A stretch of DNA of 64,000 nucleotides from Bemisia tabaci (lineage: Eukaryota > Arthropoda > Insecta > Hemiptera > Aleyrodidae). A program made the position numbers and the translations under genes. Positions 24,965 through 38,200 of the stretch are shown piece by piece (position 1 is the stretch's first letter; each line of letters starts with the position of its first letter). The notes beneath the pieces were generated by a model. That model made no database searches and was not told where the DNA came from. It was given only the letters and a program-made list of their open reading frames with translations. The stretch covers positions 4,402,001 through 4,466,000 of the forward strand of contig NC_092800.1 of NCBI RefSeq assembly GCF_918797505.1, in the 5' to 3' direction.

Positions 24965-27900
24965 TTTATTATTCATTTTGTAGTGCCGCTACTGCAGTTT
25001 TGACCAATAAGGCCGTAATTTAAGGGCGCGAAAGCCAGGATTGTATTTCGCAAATGGATAGTTTTTGCAGACTACTGAAAAATTGAGGAGCAGGAGTAAT
25101 TTAACTAAATAATAAAAGGAACTGACGAAGAAAGGACTGACGAAAGACGAAAGTACTACTACGAAGTAATACTAGTACGAAGTACTACTTTCTACTTCCG
25201 AAGAAAGGACTGGACGAAGAAATTGAGAAGGAGATTCAGGAGAAACGGAAAAAATATCATCAGTTCCTTTCCTCTAAAAAAACAGAAGACAAAGAGGCGT
25301 ATAAAAAAGCTCAGACGCAGGTACGAAGGCTCATAACCAAGAAAAAGAACGAATCTTGGGAGAGGAGCTGTAACAAAATAGACACGTACATAGGAGGAAG
25401 GAAAAGCACTGAGAGCTGGAAGTTGCTGAAAGGGCTGCGAAGGGACATGAAGCGTGACTTAATATCTCCGATATCCATTGATAAACTGGAGGGGTATTTT
25501 AAAAATTTACTGACAGAAAGGCGACCTGAATTTCAAGATGGAGGCGTAAGCTTGGAGTATACTAACGATAATCATAACTTGGAGATCCATATGGAGGACG
25601 TGGTAAAGGCCGTACGAGAGCTGAAGAACGATAAAGCTCCAGGTCCGGGAAATATCCCTGCTGAGTTGATCAAGTGTGGAACCTGCAAGCTGTTTCAACG
25701 GTTGAGATACCTGATGCAAGATTGCTTGGACGGTGGAAAGGTACCGACAGAATGGAAAGAGTCTTGGGTGTCACCTATAAAAGGAACTGAAATCTACAAT
25801 ATGATGCAAAAAAATTTGGAAAATCTCGTCATGAAAATACAGAAGATTCGAAAACGCCTTCAATTGAAGCGTGATACCTCACGCGTTCTGGGAAGTTCAA
25901 ATAGTTGTATCCCTGCGCCTTAGGAAGGCGATGGAAGTTCAAAATTGAAGTAGTGTCCTCGCCTTGCCTTCGGTTTTCCTGCGCCGCTACTACAGTTTCG
26001 ACCGTTCAGGCCGTAGATTAAGGGCGCGAAAGCCAGGATTGTACTTCGCAAAAAGAAAATTTTACCAGGATAATTAATAATTAAGAAGCAGGAATAATTT
26101 AACTAATTAATACTTTAGTACTTTAATACTTTAATTAGATTTTCCCTCATAATCTCCCCGCAGGGCGTGTCTTTTTTCCACCTTTAAATTGTTGCTTTGG
26201 TTTTGAAATTTTCTGAAGTGTCGCATACTTTATAGTAAATAACGAAAAAAATAACAAAATTTGCCTCGCTACTTTTAAAATGCTCCCTTTTCCCCTTCAA
26301 AGTGGCCACATCATGCGATTTTGTCGATGATTGTTCAAAACATTCACTCGGCACGGTTTGCCTGAACGAGATTAAATTTTTTGAAGAGTCAAAAGCAAGA
26401 ATTCTTCAGATTCTAGAAGTAGAGTGTCTACCGAGTCATTTAGACCAAAAATAAACAATTCTGTTCAGCTGCTGGAAAACAAGTCGATTTAAGGGTATTT
26501 CGGGGCTAACATGCAAATGAACGATATAAAGGGAAAATCGGCAAAATCGCACGACGTAGCCTCTTTGATGGGGATAAAAGAGAATTTTAAACTGAGCTAT
26601 GTGAATTTCATTATTTTTCTCGTAATGTACTCTAAACAGTGTATAACCTCTGAAAATTTCAAAGCCGTAGGAACATTTTAAAGGGAGGAAAAAAATTCGT
26701 GAAATGACGAAAAAACGCGTCTTCGCACGCCACGCTTGCAACTTTAGGCTCTTTGAGGCGCGTTTTAAAACATTTTTTTTCTCAATTTTTATTTCTTCCC
26801 CATTATTTTCTCACAAATGAAACCATTTGCAGGGTTCCGCACTTTAAACTCCGTAAAGGCGATGGAAGTTTAAAATTGAATTAGCGTCCTCGAGTTGTTT
26901 TTCGGTTTTCCTGTGCCGCTACTGTAGTTTCAATCGTTAAGGCCGTAGTTTAAGGGCGCTAAGGCCGGGATAGTATTTCGCAAAAAGATAATTTTTGCAT
27001 AATAATTAAAAATTAAGAAGCAGGAATAATTTAATATTTTAACAAACATAATGTACAAACATAATGTTTTAACAAACAACATTTAATAACAAAAGGAACT
27101 TAAATCTACAATAAAATGCGAAAAACTAACGTAGTTTCAGGGCGCTAAAGCCAGGGATGTATTTCGCAAATGGATAGTATTTGCAGAATACTTAAAAATT
27201 AAGGAGCAGGTCGCAATAGTCGTATCCCTGCACCTTAGCAAGGCGATGGAAGCTACATATTGAAGTAGAGTCCCCGAGTTGTTTTTCGGTTTTCCTGTGC
27301 CGCTACTGTAGTTTCAACCCTTAAGGCCGGAGTGTAAGGGCGCTAAAGCCGGGATTGTACTTCGCAAAAAGGTAATTTTTGCAGAACAATTGAAAATTAA
27401 AGAGCAGGAGTAATTTAACCACATAATAAAGGAACTCAAATCTACAATATGATGCAAAAAAATTTGGAAAATCTCGTCATGAAAATACAGAAGATTCGAA
27501 AACGCCTTCAATTGAAGCGTGATACCTCACGCGTTCCGGAGGGTTCAAATAGTCGTATCCCTGCGCCTTAGCAAGGCGATGGAAGTTTAATATTGAAGCA
27601 ACGTCCCCGCTTGGTTTTTCGGCTTTGCTTTGCCGCTACTGCAGTTTCGACCGTTTAGGCCGTAGTTTGAGGTCACTAAAACCAGGATTGTATTTCGCAA
27701 AAAGATAATTTTTGCATAATCATTAAAAATTAAGAAGCAGGAATAATTTAACTAAATAACAAAAGGAATCCAAATCTACAATAAAATGCGAAAAACTAAC
27801 GTAGTTTCAGGGCGCTAAAGCCAGGGATGTATTTCGCAAATGGATAGTATTTGCAGAATACTTAAAAATTAAGGAGCAGGAGTAATTTAAGCAAATAATA

Positions 27901-28109
27901 AAAGGAACTCAAATCTACAATGTGATGCAAAAAAAATTGGAAAATCTCGTCATGAAAATACAGAAGATTCGAAAACGCCTTCAATTGAAGCGTGATACCT
28001 CACGCGTTCCGGAGAGTTCAAATAGTCGTATCCCTGCGCCTTAGCAAGGCGATGGTAGTTTTATATTGAAGTAGCGTCCTCGCTTGGTTTTCCGGTTTTC
28101 CTGTGCCGC
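24965..28109 (+). repeat. Cluster of a ~330-bp tandem repeat, irregular
   Basis: A module with CCGCTACTGCAGTTTCGACC-like sequence recurs near 24985, 25982, 26915, 27301 and 27631. A second module, GGAACT[N]AAATCTACAAT, recurs near 25783, 27097, 27427, 27765 and 27902. A third, ending TCCCTGCGCCTTAG, lies near 25910, 27225, 27560 and 28030. In the regular part (27097-27765) the period is 330-338 bp. The left part is interrupted by a reverse-transcriptase fragment and by 26130-26850, which has no repeat module that I recognise. Confidence 0.75.
25125..25776 (+). pseudogene. LINE (non-LTR) reverse transcriptase fragment, 5' and 3' truncated
   Basis: From about 25207 an uninterrupted plus-strand frame encodes a charged linker and then the start of a non-LTR retrotransposon reverse transcriptase. 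The diagnostic stretch KAPGPGNIPAELIK lies near 25633-25674. It is followed by the usual leucine-rich helix and by a VPTEWKESWVSPI segment near 25741-25779. It stops just before the K-K-G turn that normally follows, so the catalytic FADD region is absent. The linker (KKNESWERSC and neighbours) resembles the endonuclease-to-RT spacer of such elements. The fragment lies between two copies of ATAAAAGGAACTGA (25111-25124 and 25777-25790), which is the repeat unit's own sequence. It cannot encode a working enzyme. The exact clade is not determined. Confidence 0.8.
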
Positions 28110-28516
28110 CAGGAGCGGACTGGCCATGGGGGTGGGGAGGCGATCGCCCCCTACCAATTTGCTGCGGAGGTCCCGAAGGGGCCCCCGCGGCGAATTTTTT
28201 TCGAGTCATCGTTTTTTCCCCGAATGTTGTAATTTTCTTATCCTTTCCAATCACTAAAAGGCCCTGAATCCCTTGAAAATTTGTCTCTAAGAGACATGGA
28301 AGGTCGCTAAAAGCATTTGTGTTGAAGGGATCCCCGATGAATCCTGAGAATGGGTTATTTTGAAGTTCAAGTACTGTAGAATCCAATTCCAATAATGCCT
28401 CCGTGTTTAAAATGTGTGAAATTTTCAAAATTTACCGGGGGAGGGCCCCCCGAACGACAGGAGGGGCCCTTACGTTTAGGTCTCCTCCTAACTTTTCGAC
28501 TACCAGTCCGCCCCTG
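28110..28516. mobile_element. 407-bp inverted-repeat DNA element (MITE)
   Basis: The left end CAGGAGCGGACTGGCC and right end CCAGTCCGCCCCTG are imperfect reverse complements (CAGGRGCGGACTGG). It breaks into the preceding tandem repeat exactly after CTGTGCCGC. The ends are GC-rich, with GGGGCCCCCG-like stretches in both halves. No transposase. Ends beginning CAG are seen in hAT-type elements, but I cannot read a clear 8-bp target duplication, so the class is open. Confidence 0.7.
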
Positions 28517-28794
28517 AGTTTGTGTAAAACTCGTTATGAACATTGTAACTCTTAGGTGTATAAATTGTACAAAAAAATAAAAATTGACTTGTGCCAGAGC
28601 TTTTGTATAGTAGGCTGTACGCATCAAATAAATTCCATTATATTCTGAATATTTAAAATATGAATATTAGAAGAATATTCAGCAATTATGAGGGTAAAGA
28701 TCGAATACAGAGTAGGGAAATAGCATGAATTGGAAGAAAATCCCAGGTAGCTGCAGTAATGGCATCAACGTGAAAGGACTTTCAATGTCATGGT
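28517..28794. other. AT-rich spacer upstream of the gene
   Basis: No repeat or coding signal was recognised. Confidence 0.4.
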
Positions 28795-28943
28795 TTTCGG
28801 GCGATCGGCGCGGACGCGTCATTTTGAACAACCGCCAAGAATTTTAAAAATTGCGCGTCACGAATGCATCGTCCGGTGAGTGGTGCGGTTCGGTGGTCAC
28901 GTGATGATAATTTTACAACAAGAGTTCTCGGGTCTTTCCTAAG
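28795..28943 (+). promoter_or_regulatory. Possible promoter / 5' non-coding first exon of lig
   Basis: A locally CpG-rich patch (GCGATCGGCGCGGACGCGTC and onward) contains a CACGTG E-box near 28898. It ends in a good splice donor, CCTAAG/GTAAAC at 28943/28944. It lies 3.2 kb upstream of the first coding exon, with no competing CpG-rich patch that I noticed in between. An earlier donor-like GTGAGT is present at 28876. I saw no TATA box. This is inference from composition and a donor site only. Confidence 0.3.
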
Positions 28944-31900
28944 GTAAACTTTCTAAGTGTTTTTTCCGTAATTTAATGTCTTAATTGTTGTTTTTCGTCT
29001 GTTTTCCTAAGTTTTGAGTAAGTCTGACCATATTTCTCCTAATTCTTTGGCGCTCCAACTGATTCTATCTCGATACGAAGAGGATGTGCTCTCCGCGATC
29101 AGGCCGAGCTCAGCTTGCTTATCCGAAATGGCGTCTTCTGCACATGGAATCTTCGCACCCGGTTTCACTTTCTTGAAATTCAGATTCGTAGAAAAACGTT
29201 ATTCACCTTTGTGAGCGGCGCTCCGTGGCTAATCGCGTTATCAAGCAGATATTATTCACGAAGTCCGCCGCATTTATGAGAGGATATCTCTTTGTTGTTA
29301 CCTGTTGGATGGTATCATGAATGGTTCAGGAAGAATGCTTGACTCATGATTGTTTTTCTTTTCATCTCGAGATTACATCCGAGCTCCCGATTATATTTCC
29401 TTATCTCAGCAACATTTCGGGAAACTCCTGACTCCCCTAACCGTCTATTGTAAAGTTTGCTCGCCCTTTGAGATTAGGTATGCGCCATGCTCCGAAGTAG
29501 CATCTAAACTATTTTTGTAAGTAGAACAAAAATTTATTGGATTCACTTTAATTATAGTCGGAGCGGAAACATATCTAGCTTCCCCTCTAGTTACGTCAAA
29601 CATTCAGTCATTTGGAAACTTTTCGAGAGAGTAGTCTCTAATCATCCTGCCAGTTGAACTGCGCTTTATCCTTGCTCTCACCCTATCTGATTTTCATTAT
29701 TAACTTCTATTTTTCCTAAATCTTGTTGTTTGCGGCAAATTTTCACTCTGACTCATCCTATCTCAGATCTTGACCCAGATCTGGTAGTAATATTTCGCCA
29801 TGTGATAAGAGATGTGCTGCATCTAGGAAAGTTACACGTGTGGGCGTCAGTCTACAAATTCATGATAGTTCATAGACCTGCAGTTGTCTAGCTGTACATT
29901 CCTCCTCGTGATAATAGGCCTATTTTATTTCCTTTCACTTTTAATCACAAATCAGTAACATATTCGGGGATGTGATCCTTAGACCACAGTACATAACTCC
30001 TCTTTATCAGCACCTGAGCATGGAAGTGGATTTATATCAGGTGTGAAGACTTAGAAATTCAGTTAATGACATTCTAACCCTTGCTTGAACTTGGACTTCA
30101 CTATTGTCTAATTGAAACTGAATTATGAATCTGTATCTGACTCGCAATGAATTTTTCATCATGAACTTCCGTCTTCTTCTTTGTTTCTTACATTGTCATT
30201 CATTGAACTCAATAATCACATCTCATGGCGGTGCTCATGATTTTCTCTCTGAATAAATTTACTTGGACCAAGGAGAAAAGAATTTATCCCACAGAAACAA
30301 ATATCTCAAGGGTTTTTTCAAATTTAATTTCAAGCATCACTTTATCATGTAGTTTGTGTCCTTAGTGATGATTGCATTGTAGTTTAGAGGTTCAGCTATG
30401 TCAGTAATTCATTGTTTACATTGAGCTAACCTTTGTTCTAGACCATTCCTCTCCTCTGCTTATTCTATCTGCTTCGAAATCTAACATCTCAAAGTTTATT
30501 ACGAATTGAAGATAATTTCTCCTATGATATTTTTCCAAGATAAACTTAAGTTGAAATGATCATTCTCGTTAACATAGTATCTTTTATCTTCTTGGGGTGT
30601 TAAATGCACCCTGTAAGCTTGCTTCATACTTGATAACACCCAGAAGTAATCTGCGTTGTCTACTTGATGTTCAAACTAGCAGGGGTTTGGCATCCTCATG
30701 AAGGAAGTTGTTAGAAAATACGATTTTACGGCATTGTTTTCCTCTCATTTATCATGGAAACGCAGCGCAGCCATAGGTATAATTACAGGATATGGTTGTT
30801 TATATCATGATGAAAATTCCCTGCCCAACTCACTGTTTTATTGATCTGCAGCCTAAACTGCTGGACTCTCGTTTGTTGCGTCATATCATTGCAGCTGGAC
30901 ATAAAAGCGACAGATGATGCTTTGACCATCTGTCTTCAATCAACAAAAGTTTCAATATGTCCTCTGGGTGTTAAGGACAAATATTCACAAGTAGAGGCTA
31001 TCATTTACTGGTTGTGCATGATTCTGTTTTCAGAAAATGGCAGGATAATTTTTCTTAATTTTCCAAATTTTCTGTTGTTTATTTGAGTACATCTTCGCAT
31101 CAATTTGAGCTGTATATCTTTCAGTTCACCCTCGGAGATATCCTTCTACTTTTAACTGCTTGGTTGAAAATTACCAGCGCATTTCTCCTAGACTCGCCAG
31201 TCTCCTAGGAAACCAAAATTTTTTTAAAAAAATTTGATTTTATTGAGAAGAATTCGATTTTCCGAAGAATTGGTTTAAGACAGAGAAAAACCAAGGCCAT
31301 TTTCAGATTTAGTGCCAAAGATAAATTCTCCTAGGCAAATTGCATCCTCAAACGGTCTGTCTCACTCTTTCCATTAGCAAGGCTTTCCTTGTCTAAAATC
31401 ATAATCTGCCCACTTATTTACTGCAATGTGTGTTTTTAAGTTTTTGATATTTTTTAAAAAAAATCATTTTTGGCAGATCTAGAATGACGAAGTAGCAGGT
31501 TAAAATATTTTGGGATTTAGCTCTTTTTTTTAGCCTATCTCTCATGTTCTACTTTATTTTATTGGAAGTATTTCTGTTACACAAGTCATGGGAATGAGTC
31601 ATAGAATTTATGTTTTTCATTGGTTTCATCAAGTATCGTGCATCCAAGGTACACTCTACTACAGGCATGAACAAATGGAATTTTAGAAAATTGTTGAAAC
31701 GCGTAGATTTGACAGCGTCCAATGGTATGACTGCATAACGCTATATTGAAAACTTATTCACTTTCTGTTCTGAGAGTGGGTCTCGTCAATTTCGTGTTAT
31801 TTTTTCGTGTCCTTAGTTAAGTTTTTCGTTATTTTGAGTTTTATCAAATTTTTAAATTCATCTGATAGCTTATTGAAGCTACCAGATCTGCCAGGACCTC

Positions 31901-32104
31901 ATTTGGAACTGCGCATCAAAGACGGTACGACTTGCGACGTCACTCAATGGCCTGTATTCTCAGCGCTGCCACTTTGGCACCCTGTTTGTCCATACCTGTA
32001 GTAGAGTGCACCTTGTCGTACATCATGGTTCCTCTTATCAAAAATGCTCAGTGAAAGCCAATTGACTTTTGTAATGCTATCAACTTTCTTTTTGTCTGTT
32101 CCAG
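28944..32104 (+). other. Presumed first intron of lig, free of recognisable transposons
   Basis: About 3.1 kb without any inverted-repeat element, satellite or LINE piece that I can see, unlike nearly every later intron. Open frames here lack protein-like composition. Confidence 0.35.
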
Positions 32105-32292
32105 AATACAGTGTAAATAGCATTGTACATAGAGTGTGGTGTGTGCTTTATACAATGAGCTCCTCTAACCGTACTACCGGTCGCTCCGGTGGCAAAAACA
32201 CAGCTGTCAAGAAGAATGAGTCTGCTCCGGTGGTCAGCAAAGCACACAAGAATGAAGCCAAAAAGACAGAGTCTGCTCATGTGACTCACAAG
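32105..32292 (+). CDS. lig: lig coding exon 1 (50-nt 5' leader, ATG at 32155)
   Basis: The acceptor TTTTTGTCTGTTCCAG ends at 32104. The start TACAATGAGC gives [13 protein letters not shown], and the exon closes with CACAAG/GTATAA in phase 0. It encodes residues 1-46, basic and Ser/Lys-rich. The leader is read as 5' UTR. If exon 1 is instead first in the transcript, the acceptor is spurious. Confidence 0.82.
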
Positions 32293-35200
32293 GTATAATG
32301 CCTCTGTATTCTATTAATTTTGATTACTTCAATTTGAAATATTTATTGTTAACCGTTTCCGGTCCGGGGGCCATTTTGCCGCGGCCGCTGTAGCAGGTCT
32401 GCATGCTTTTTCGGAAATTAGCTGATACTAGTTCCCAGAGAGTCCTTTAGAGGCTGCCACTCGCTGGTAGGTTCAGAAATATTCGACAACTGATTTGCAC
32501 ACAAGCTCAAACTTTTTGGCTACTCTATCCGACATCGGACCTGAACGGGTTGTTTTTGCGATGTCGAAAATATCCGACTTCGTACCGGAAAGGGTAATTA
32601 ACTACTTCATGTTTAATTTAGTTGAACTTGAATGTAACTACTAGCTAGGTAGCTAAGTTATATTACTGACCTAGCGGTTAAAAAGTAAGATGAAATCGGT
32701 GGAGAACGTATTATCCCCCTATCGCATGAATTAATTTTCGAATTTGGATTCTAAGGAACATGCTGTGTACCTAGTTTCTTAAAAATATTTAGTTCTAGTT
32801 TTTTCTCAAAATGTCAAAATATTGGTATTCTTGTTTTCAAAAACAAAAATACCGATACTAATGGACTGCGTTTAACAAAAAGGAACCAAGCCACAGCAGC
32901 TATTGCCAAATTTAACTGGGCAATTTTTTACGAGAGAATGTCTCTGTGGATTCCTTTGAAAATTCTAAGGAATTTGCTTCGTACTATAGAGAAAATTTGC
33001 TGAAATTTGCACAAAAATCCGCACAACCGTTTTCATGTGAAAAACAGAATTGCCAAATTAAATTTGGCAATAGCTAATGTGACTTGGTTCGTTTCTGTTT
33101 AACGCGGTCCAAATGTGCAACATCATGCCATAGAAAAATTATTCTATTTTCAAAGAACCCAAAAATGTGTTGTAACATTTAAAACACCAGCTCACCATTA
33201 TGTTTCAGTTTTCTAAAATAACTGTATTTTAGTCTACCTTCGGATGATCTACTTCAACGTTCATTTGAACGGCGTTTAACAGAAAGGAACCAAGCCACAT
33301 CAGCTACTGCCAATTTTAATGGGGAAATTCAATTTTTTACGAGAGAACGTTTGTGCTTATTCTTTTGAAAATTTTCAGGAATATGCTTTGTAGTATAGAA
33401 AAAATTCCCTGAAATTTGCACATAAATCCGCACAACCGTTTTCATGTAAAAAATTAAACGGCTCTATTAAATTTGGCAATAGCTGATGTGGCTTGGTTCC
33501 TTTCTGTTTAACGCGGTCCATTTCATCTAAAGATCTTGCTTATCCCACCATGTGAAGACCATGAGGCCCCCAATAAATTTTTCTAATTATCAAGTTCTTC
33601 CCTAATTTTGTATTAATTTAATTTTTTTTTCCGCGTATCAGCTTATTTCTACTGCCATTGTGGTAATTTTTGTCAGTTTTTTTAAGTGTAGTCTCTCTTT
33701 TTTACAGGCAACTGCCGAGCAAATCAGAATGGCACAAACAACCACCATTGACACGAAAGCGGATGTAGATCCAAAGCTAGCTTCTAAAATCAAGAAGGTA
33801 AGCTCAGCTCTGGTTTTCTTTTAATTTAGCCCTGTTAATGAAAAAAGTCTCTACTCATGATCAAATTATTACCTACTTTTTCTCCTTTACCCCTTCAGGT
33901 CCTAATTGGAAAAGAAGGCTCTATTATGAAAGCGCGTGAATTCTGTTTGAAGTCGTTCCTTTTTTCATCGTAGGTTTAAAGCCAAAATATGAAATAATTT
34001 CATCAATAACATAGGTCCCTAGATATTTATGTCAGCTTATGCATGTTTTCTTTGCACTGAATGAAGTCTCTTGCTCCCTTACGCATATGCAAATTTTTAG
34101 GCAACTTCCGATATTTTTTACTGTCCTAAGTACAATTACTAAATTTAGAGCCTTTCTTACTCTTCTCAAGTGCCCCGGTAGATTGTTTTTCTCTTTTTAA
34201 CATTTCCTCTTTTTTTTGACAGGTAATGGAGTTCACATCAAGGTCAGAAGATGAAGTAATTTTGGCTTTTCATGACTGTGATAATGACCTTGAACGAGCT
34301 ATAGAGTATTTGCTTTCAGAAAATGTGGTAAGTTTCTTATTCAGTACAAATTTTTTAAAATAGAGGGTAGAATAGAATAGAATAAAATAGAATAGAATAG
34401 AATAGAATAGAATAGAATAGAATAGAATAAACTTTATTGTTTCATTTTCAGTTTGCAAAAAAATAAAAATTAAAACGAAGTCATCATACAAGAATAGAGA
34501 GGTAACGATGAGTGGGTACAAAAGCACAAGAGCTAACATTTATTATGACAATTTTTAACAGCCCATTTTTCTTCCAGGTAATTTCAATTTTTTAGGAGTG
34601 TAGCTAATAAAAGATCATATATATCAGTTTTAAACCAGTCTAGTGGAATATATGTTCCTATTTATTTTTTTTTATTGTACTTGGGTACAAAAATATCACA
34701 TGATGAATTTTACCACACCTTACCTACATTGCCTGATTTGCAATGATTTTAAATTCTTGCTGAGATATTTTTAATAACCTACTCTAGTTACGAGATTTTG
34801 ATAAGTGTTCCAGTAAAAAAAGAATGTAAAGTTGGAAAGAGATCGGATCTCCGATATTTTCCATTAGCCTTGTTTCATAATAATAACTTATGCCTGGAAT
34901 AAACTTGGTTAAAGATACATTAAGGGATTTACATGTCTTCTTAGTGTTTTTTTTCTCATTTCTAAAAGGTCATCTGTACAATATAAATGGCTTTGAGAGT
35001 GGGGCGGGGTAGGTGTCTTGTCTATCTTTATGCAGTGTTAAGTGAGCCTGTTGGTAAAAATGATCAGAAAAAAACTTCAGTGCAAAGTTTCTGCTCCCTT
35101 GTGATGAATTTAGATGGCCTTGTGGAGTATGGAATATCATAAATAAATGGAATGATAAAAGGTTTTAGTAGCGCAAAGGGCAGTAAATCATGAAAACACA

Positions 35201-38200
35201 ATTTCTTCCCCTAGATATGATACTGTTTTGCAGACAAGGACTATCTAAAGAAGACTGAAAAAGACTCACTAACATTTCATGGGGCCACGTCCTCTTTTAA
35301 TAATCTTATAGGGTGGCCTAAAACAGCGTTTGAACCGCGCTCTCGTAGGTTTCGAATGTACATGTCACGATCAATATGGTGGCGGAATGCGTAGTGGAAG
35401 AATACACGGCGGCATCGCGTTAGCGGTGTGTTTTTGTTGGTCAATTTGAGGTCATATAGGTTACTTTGTTTGAGATTCATATCCATTGTTCTTAATTCTC
35501 TAAGGTTTTCAATCAGAATGCGATACAGATGTATGTAGGATATGAAACATTCACACAGAACTTACTTAAGCTCAAACGAAAAATCGTGATGTCAACAACG
35601 GCAGCGTGGCGGTAGTAAGCAGGTCGGCTTCGGTGCCGCCATCTTCCCGTCTTTGATGCGTAGATTCGAAGATTCACGGCGGTCGGTTCAAACATGTTTT
35701 CGAGGACCCAAAAAAAGGAAGCGTTATCTCTCCGCGGAGGAAATTTTTCGTGAAATTTTAACGTGCGTTTTGTTCTTCTCGTACCGAAAACTGTAAGATT
35801 CGACTATTTGCAAGCAAATCCCTCTCGAGCTTAACTGACTCATTTTGAATTAGCCAGTAATGAATTTATAGGGGCATTTTTGCCTTTGGCTCTTGTAAAT
35901 TTTAAACACTGCAAGTGGAAGTTAGTATTATTATTGCAAAAGTTTTGTTTCATAAGAATGGCATTCATTTAAATCAACTGTTATTGTTTTTAATTTACAG
36001 GACAGTCAGTGGTCTGTATCAAAGAAGAAGAGACGGGCTGCTAGCCAATCAAAACCAGGCGGCGAGCCTGCTACAAACCACCATGCAAACGAAGCAGAGG
36101 CGGAGAAGGAGGAAGAGTCTGAGGCAGCTGTTACAGGCAACGGAACAGCCACAGCGAATAACACCAGAAGAGGTGGCCGGCGAGGGGGTCCACCACGTGC
36201 CAACGATAGGAGCGCCGATGCTGGAAAGTGTAAGTGTCAGAATAGAATAGATTAATTTTTTTCTTTTTTTTCAATTTACAAAATAACAATGAATGCAAAG
36301 TCAAAGTACAGAACTAAACAGACAGCACAGAACAGTTCAGAATTAAAATTAGAAGCTTTAGAACCATCATTACTTCTGAGAGGTTGAAACTCTCATGGGA
36401 AACCTGGAAAAGTCAGGTGTATGACAGTAAATTTTTTTTGGGATTGCTAAAGTGCCCTTTGTGACTGTCAGGTTGCAGCCATCATGGCTTCTTTTTCTCT
36501 GAAAAGTCAGGGATTTTTGGTCTATGGAGTCACAGAATTATTTATGTTAAGCTAGGGATTTAGGGAACAGTCAGGTAATTTTAGCATACTAACAATAAGC
36601 CAATGATTTTTTCAGAGGAGACAAAGAAAGTTTAAAAATCTTGGCGTACATAAATGGATATACAGTCAGAGATTTTCCCAGTTAAGTTGCGGAAAATCAG
36701 GGAATTTTGAAAATTTATCAAACATGCAATCCTGTGCTTACAATCTGAAATTAATTGTCCCAGAAGAAATGCCCGCCAGATTATCTTCTCTAGTGGGCTG
36801 TTTTTATAGTGAAATAAATGCTAAGAATTTGTCTAGACTGCATAGATCTTTGGTCAATTGGACCGCGTTTAGCAGAAAGGAACCAAACCATATCAGCTAT
36901 TGCCAAATTCAACTGGGCAATTTACTTCTTTACAAGAGAGCATTTGTGCGGATTCTTTTGAAAATTTTAAGGAATCTGTTTCATACTGTGCAGAAAATTC
37001 ACCGAAATTTGCATAAATATCCGCACAACCGTTTTCATGTAAAAAATTGTATATCCTAATTAAATTTGGCAATAGCTGATGTGGCTTGGTTCCTTTCTGC
37101 TTAACGCGGTCCGATTGTTTTTGTATGAATTGATGAAATAGAGTCTCTGTTCAGTCCAGTTAATTTTAATGCTTCTTACTTGTGTGTAAAATTTTGTCTT
37201 TTCAAATATGGTTCAAACATATTCAATAGTTTTTGTCTCTATGTTGAGGAACATGTGTGACATACCTACAGATTTCATCTTCAGTCTTTTGCTGTGATTG
37301 CTTACGTTAGTGATGGAAGAGGTATTATTTCTGAATACCCAAGATATATTCTGAAAGACCTTTAGAGAAAAATGGGACCTTAAATAGATGTAAAATTCCT
37401 CATGGATCCGGATTCCTCTAAGGATCCTCAGACTCAAATTGTCGTGATCCAAGATTTTAACCACTACTTTAGTTCTTTATTAAAAAAAGACTCCTTTCTG
37501 TGGTTGAGTTTCGTAGATCTAAAAGCTTCTGTTTTGTATAAATTAGTCAAAATCCGGAAGCAAGAGTCTACTTCACTTTTTCGGCTCTTAAGAGCTCTTA
37601 AAGACCAAAACAACTTTGTTATTTGAAGCAGTTTCTTTGTATTTAATTTTTTCATAACTAGCACAACCTTTAAATTTTTTTTTCTTCTTCTTCAGGGAAA
37701 GGTAAGGAGAATAAGGAGAACGAAAAGAATGCCTCAGACAGCAGGGGAAGAGGTAGAGACGGAGGTTTTCGTCGAGATCGTGGTGACAGGGGCGGTCGAG
37801 GAATGGCGAATGGCTCTGTTGGCCGAGGTGGTCTTGGTGGCCGAGGTAGAGGTGGCAGAGGAGGTGGAAGGTTGAGCACTCGCACTTATCAACCTCGTGG
37901 TGACAAACCTGGTATTTCCCGAACTATCGATACGTGGAACAATCCTTCAGTTGAAAATTCCGCTACGGAAAAAATGGGTGAGTAACAATTAATTTCTTCC
38001 TCCAGCTTTCCTTCCATGCCCTTGGGTTTCGAAAAAACTTTTCATACTTCTTCAAATGTTTCTTTTTCTATAAAAATGAAGTATTATCTGATGAAGAATG
38101 AAAACTAATTTAGACAGTTCATTTATCAGGCTTAAAATTGTTGGCCTCGTAGTTTTAGGCCGTAAAACTTAGAAAGCAATGGTAAACTATATTTTTTTTC

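Noticed and set aside
26436..26741. 101-codon minus-strand open frame
   Set aside because: AT-rich, no recognisable domain, in a repeat-filled region, with no splice or promoter context.
28018..28428. 136-codon minus-strand open frame
   Set aside because: It spans the edge between the tandem cluster and the MITE at 28110, so it is a chance fusion of two repeats.
33897..33975. Possible extra lig exon after CTTCAG/GTCC
   Set aside because: Including it would break the UBA domain between exons 2 and 3, which join perfectly without it.
36006..36203. Minus-strand open frame opposite lig exon 4
   Set aside because: Shadow of the coding strand; the plus strand has the family motifs and splice sites.
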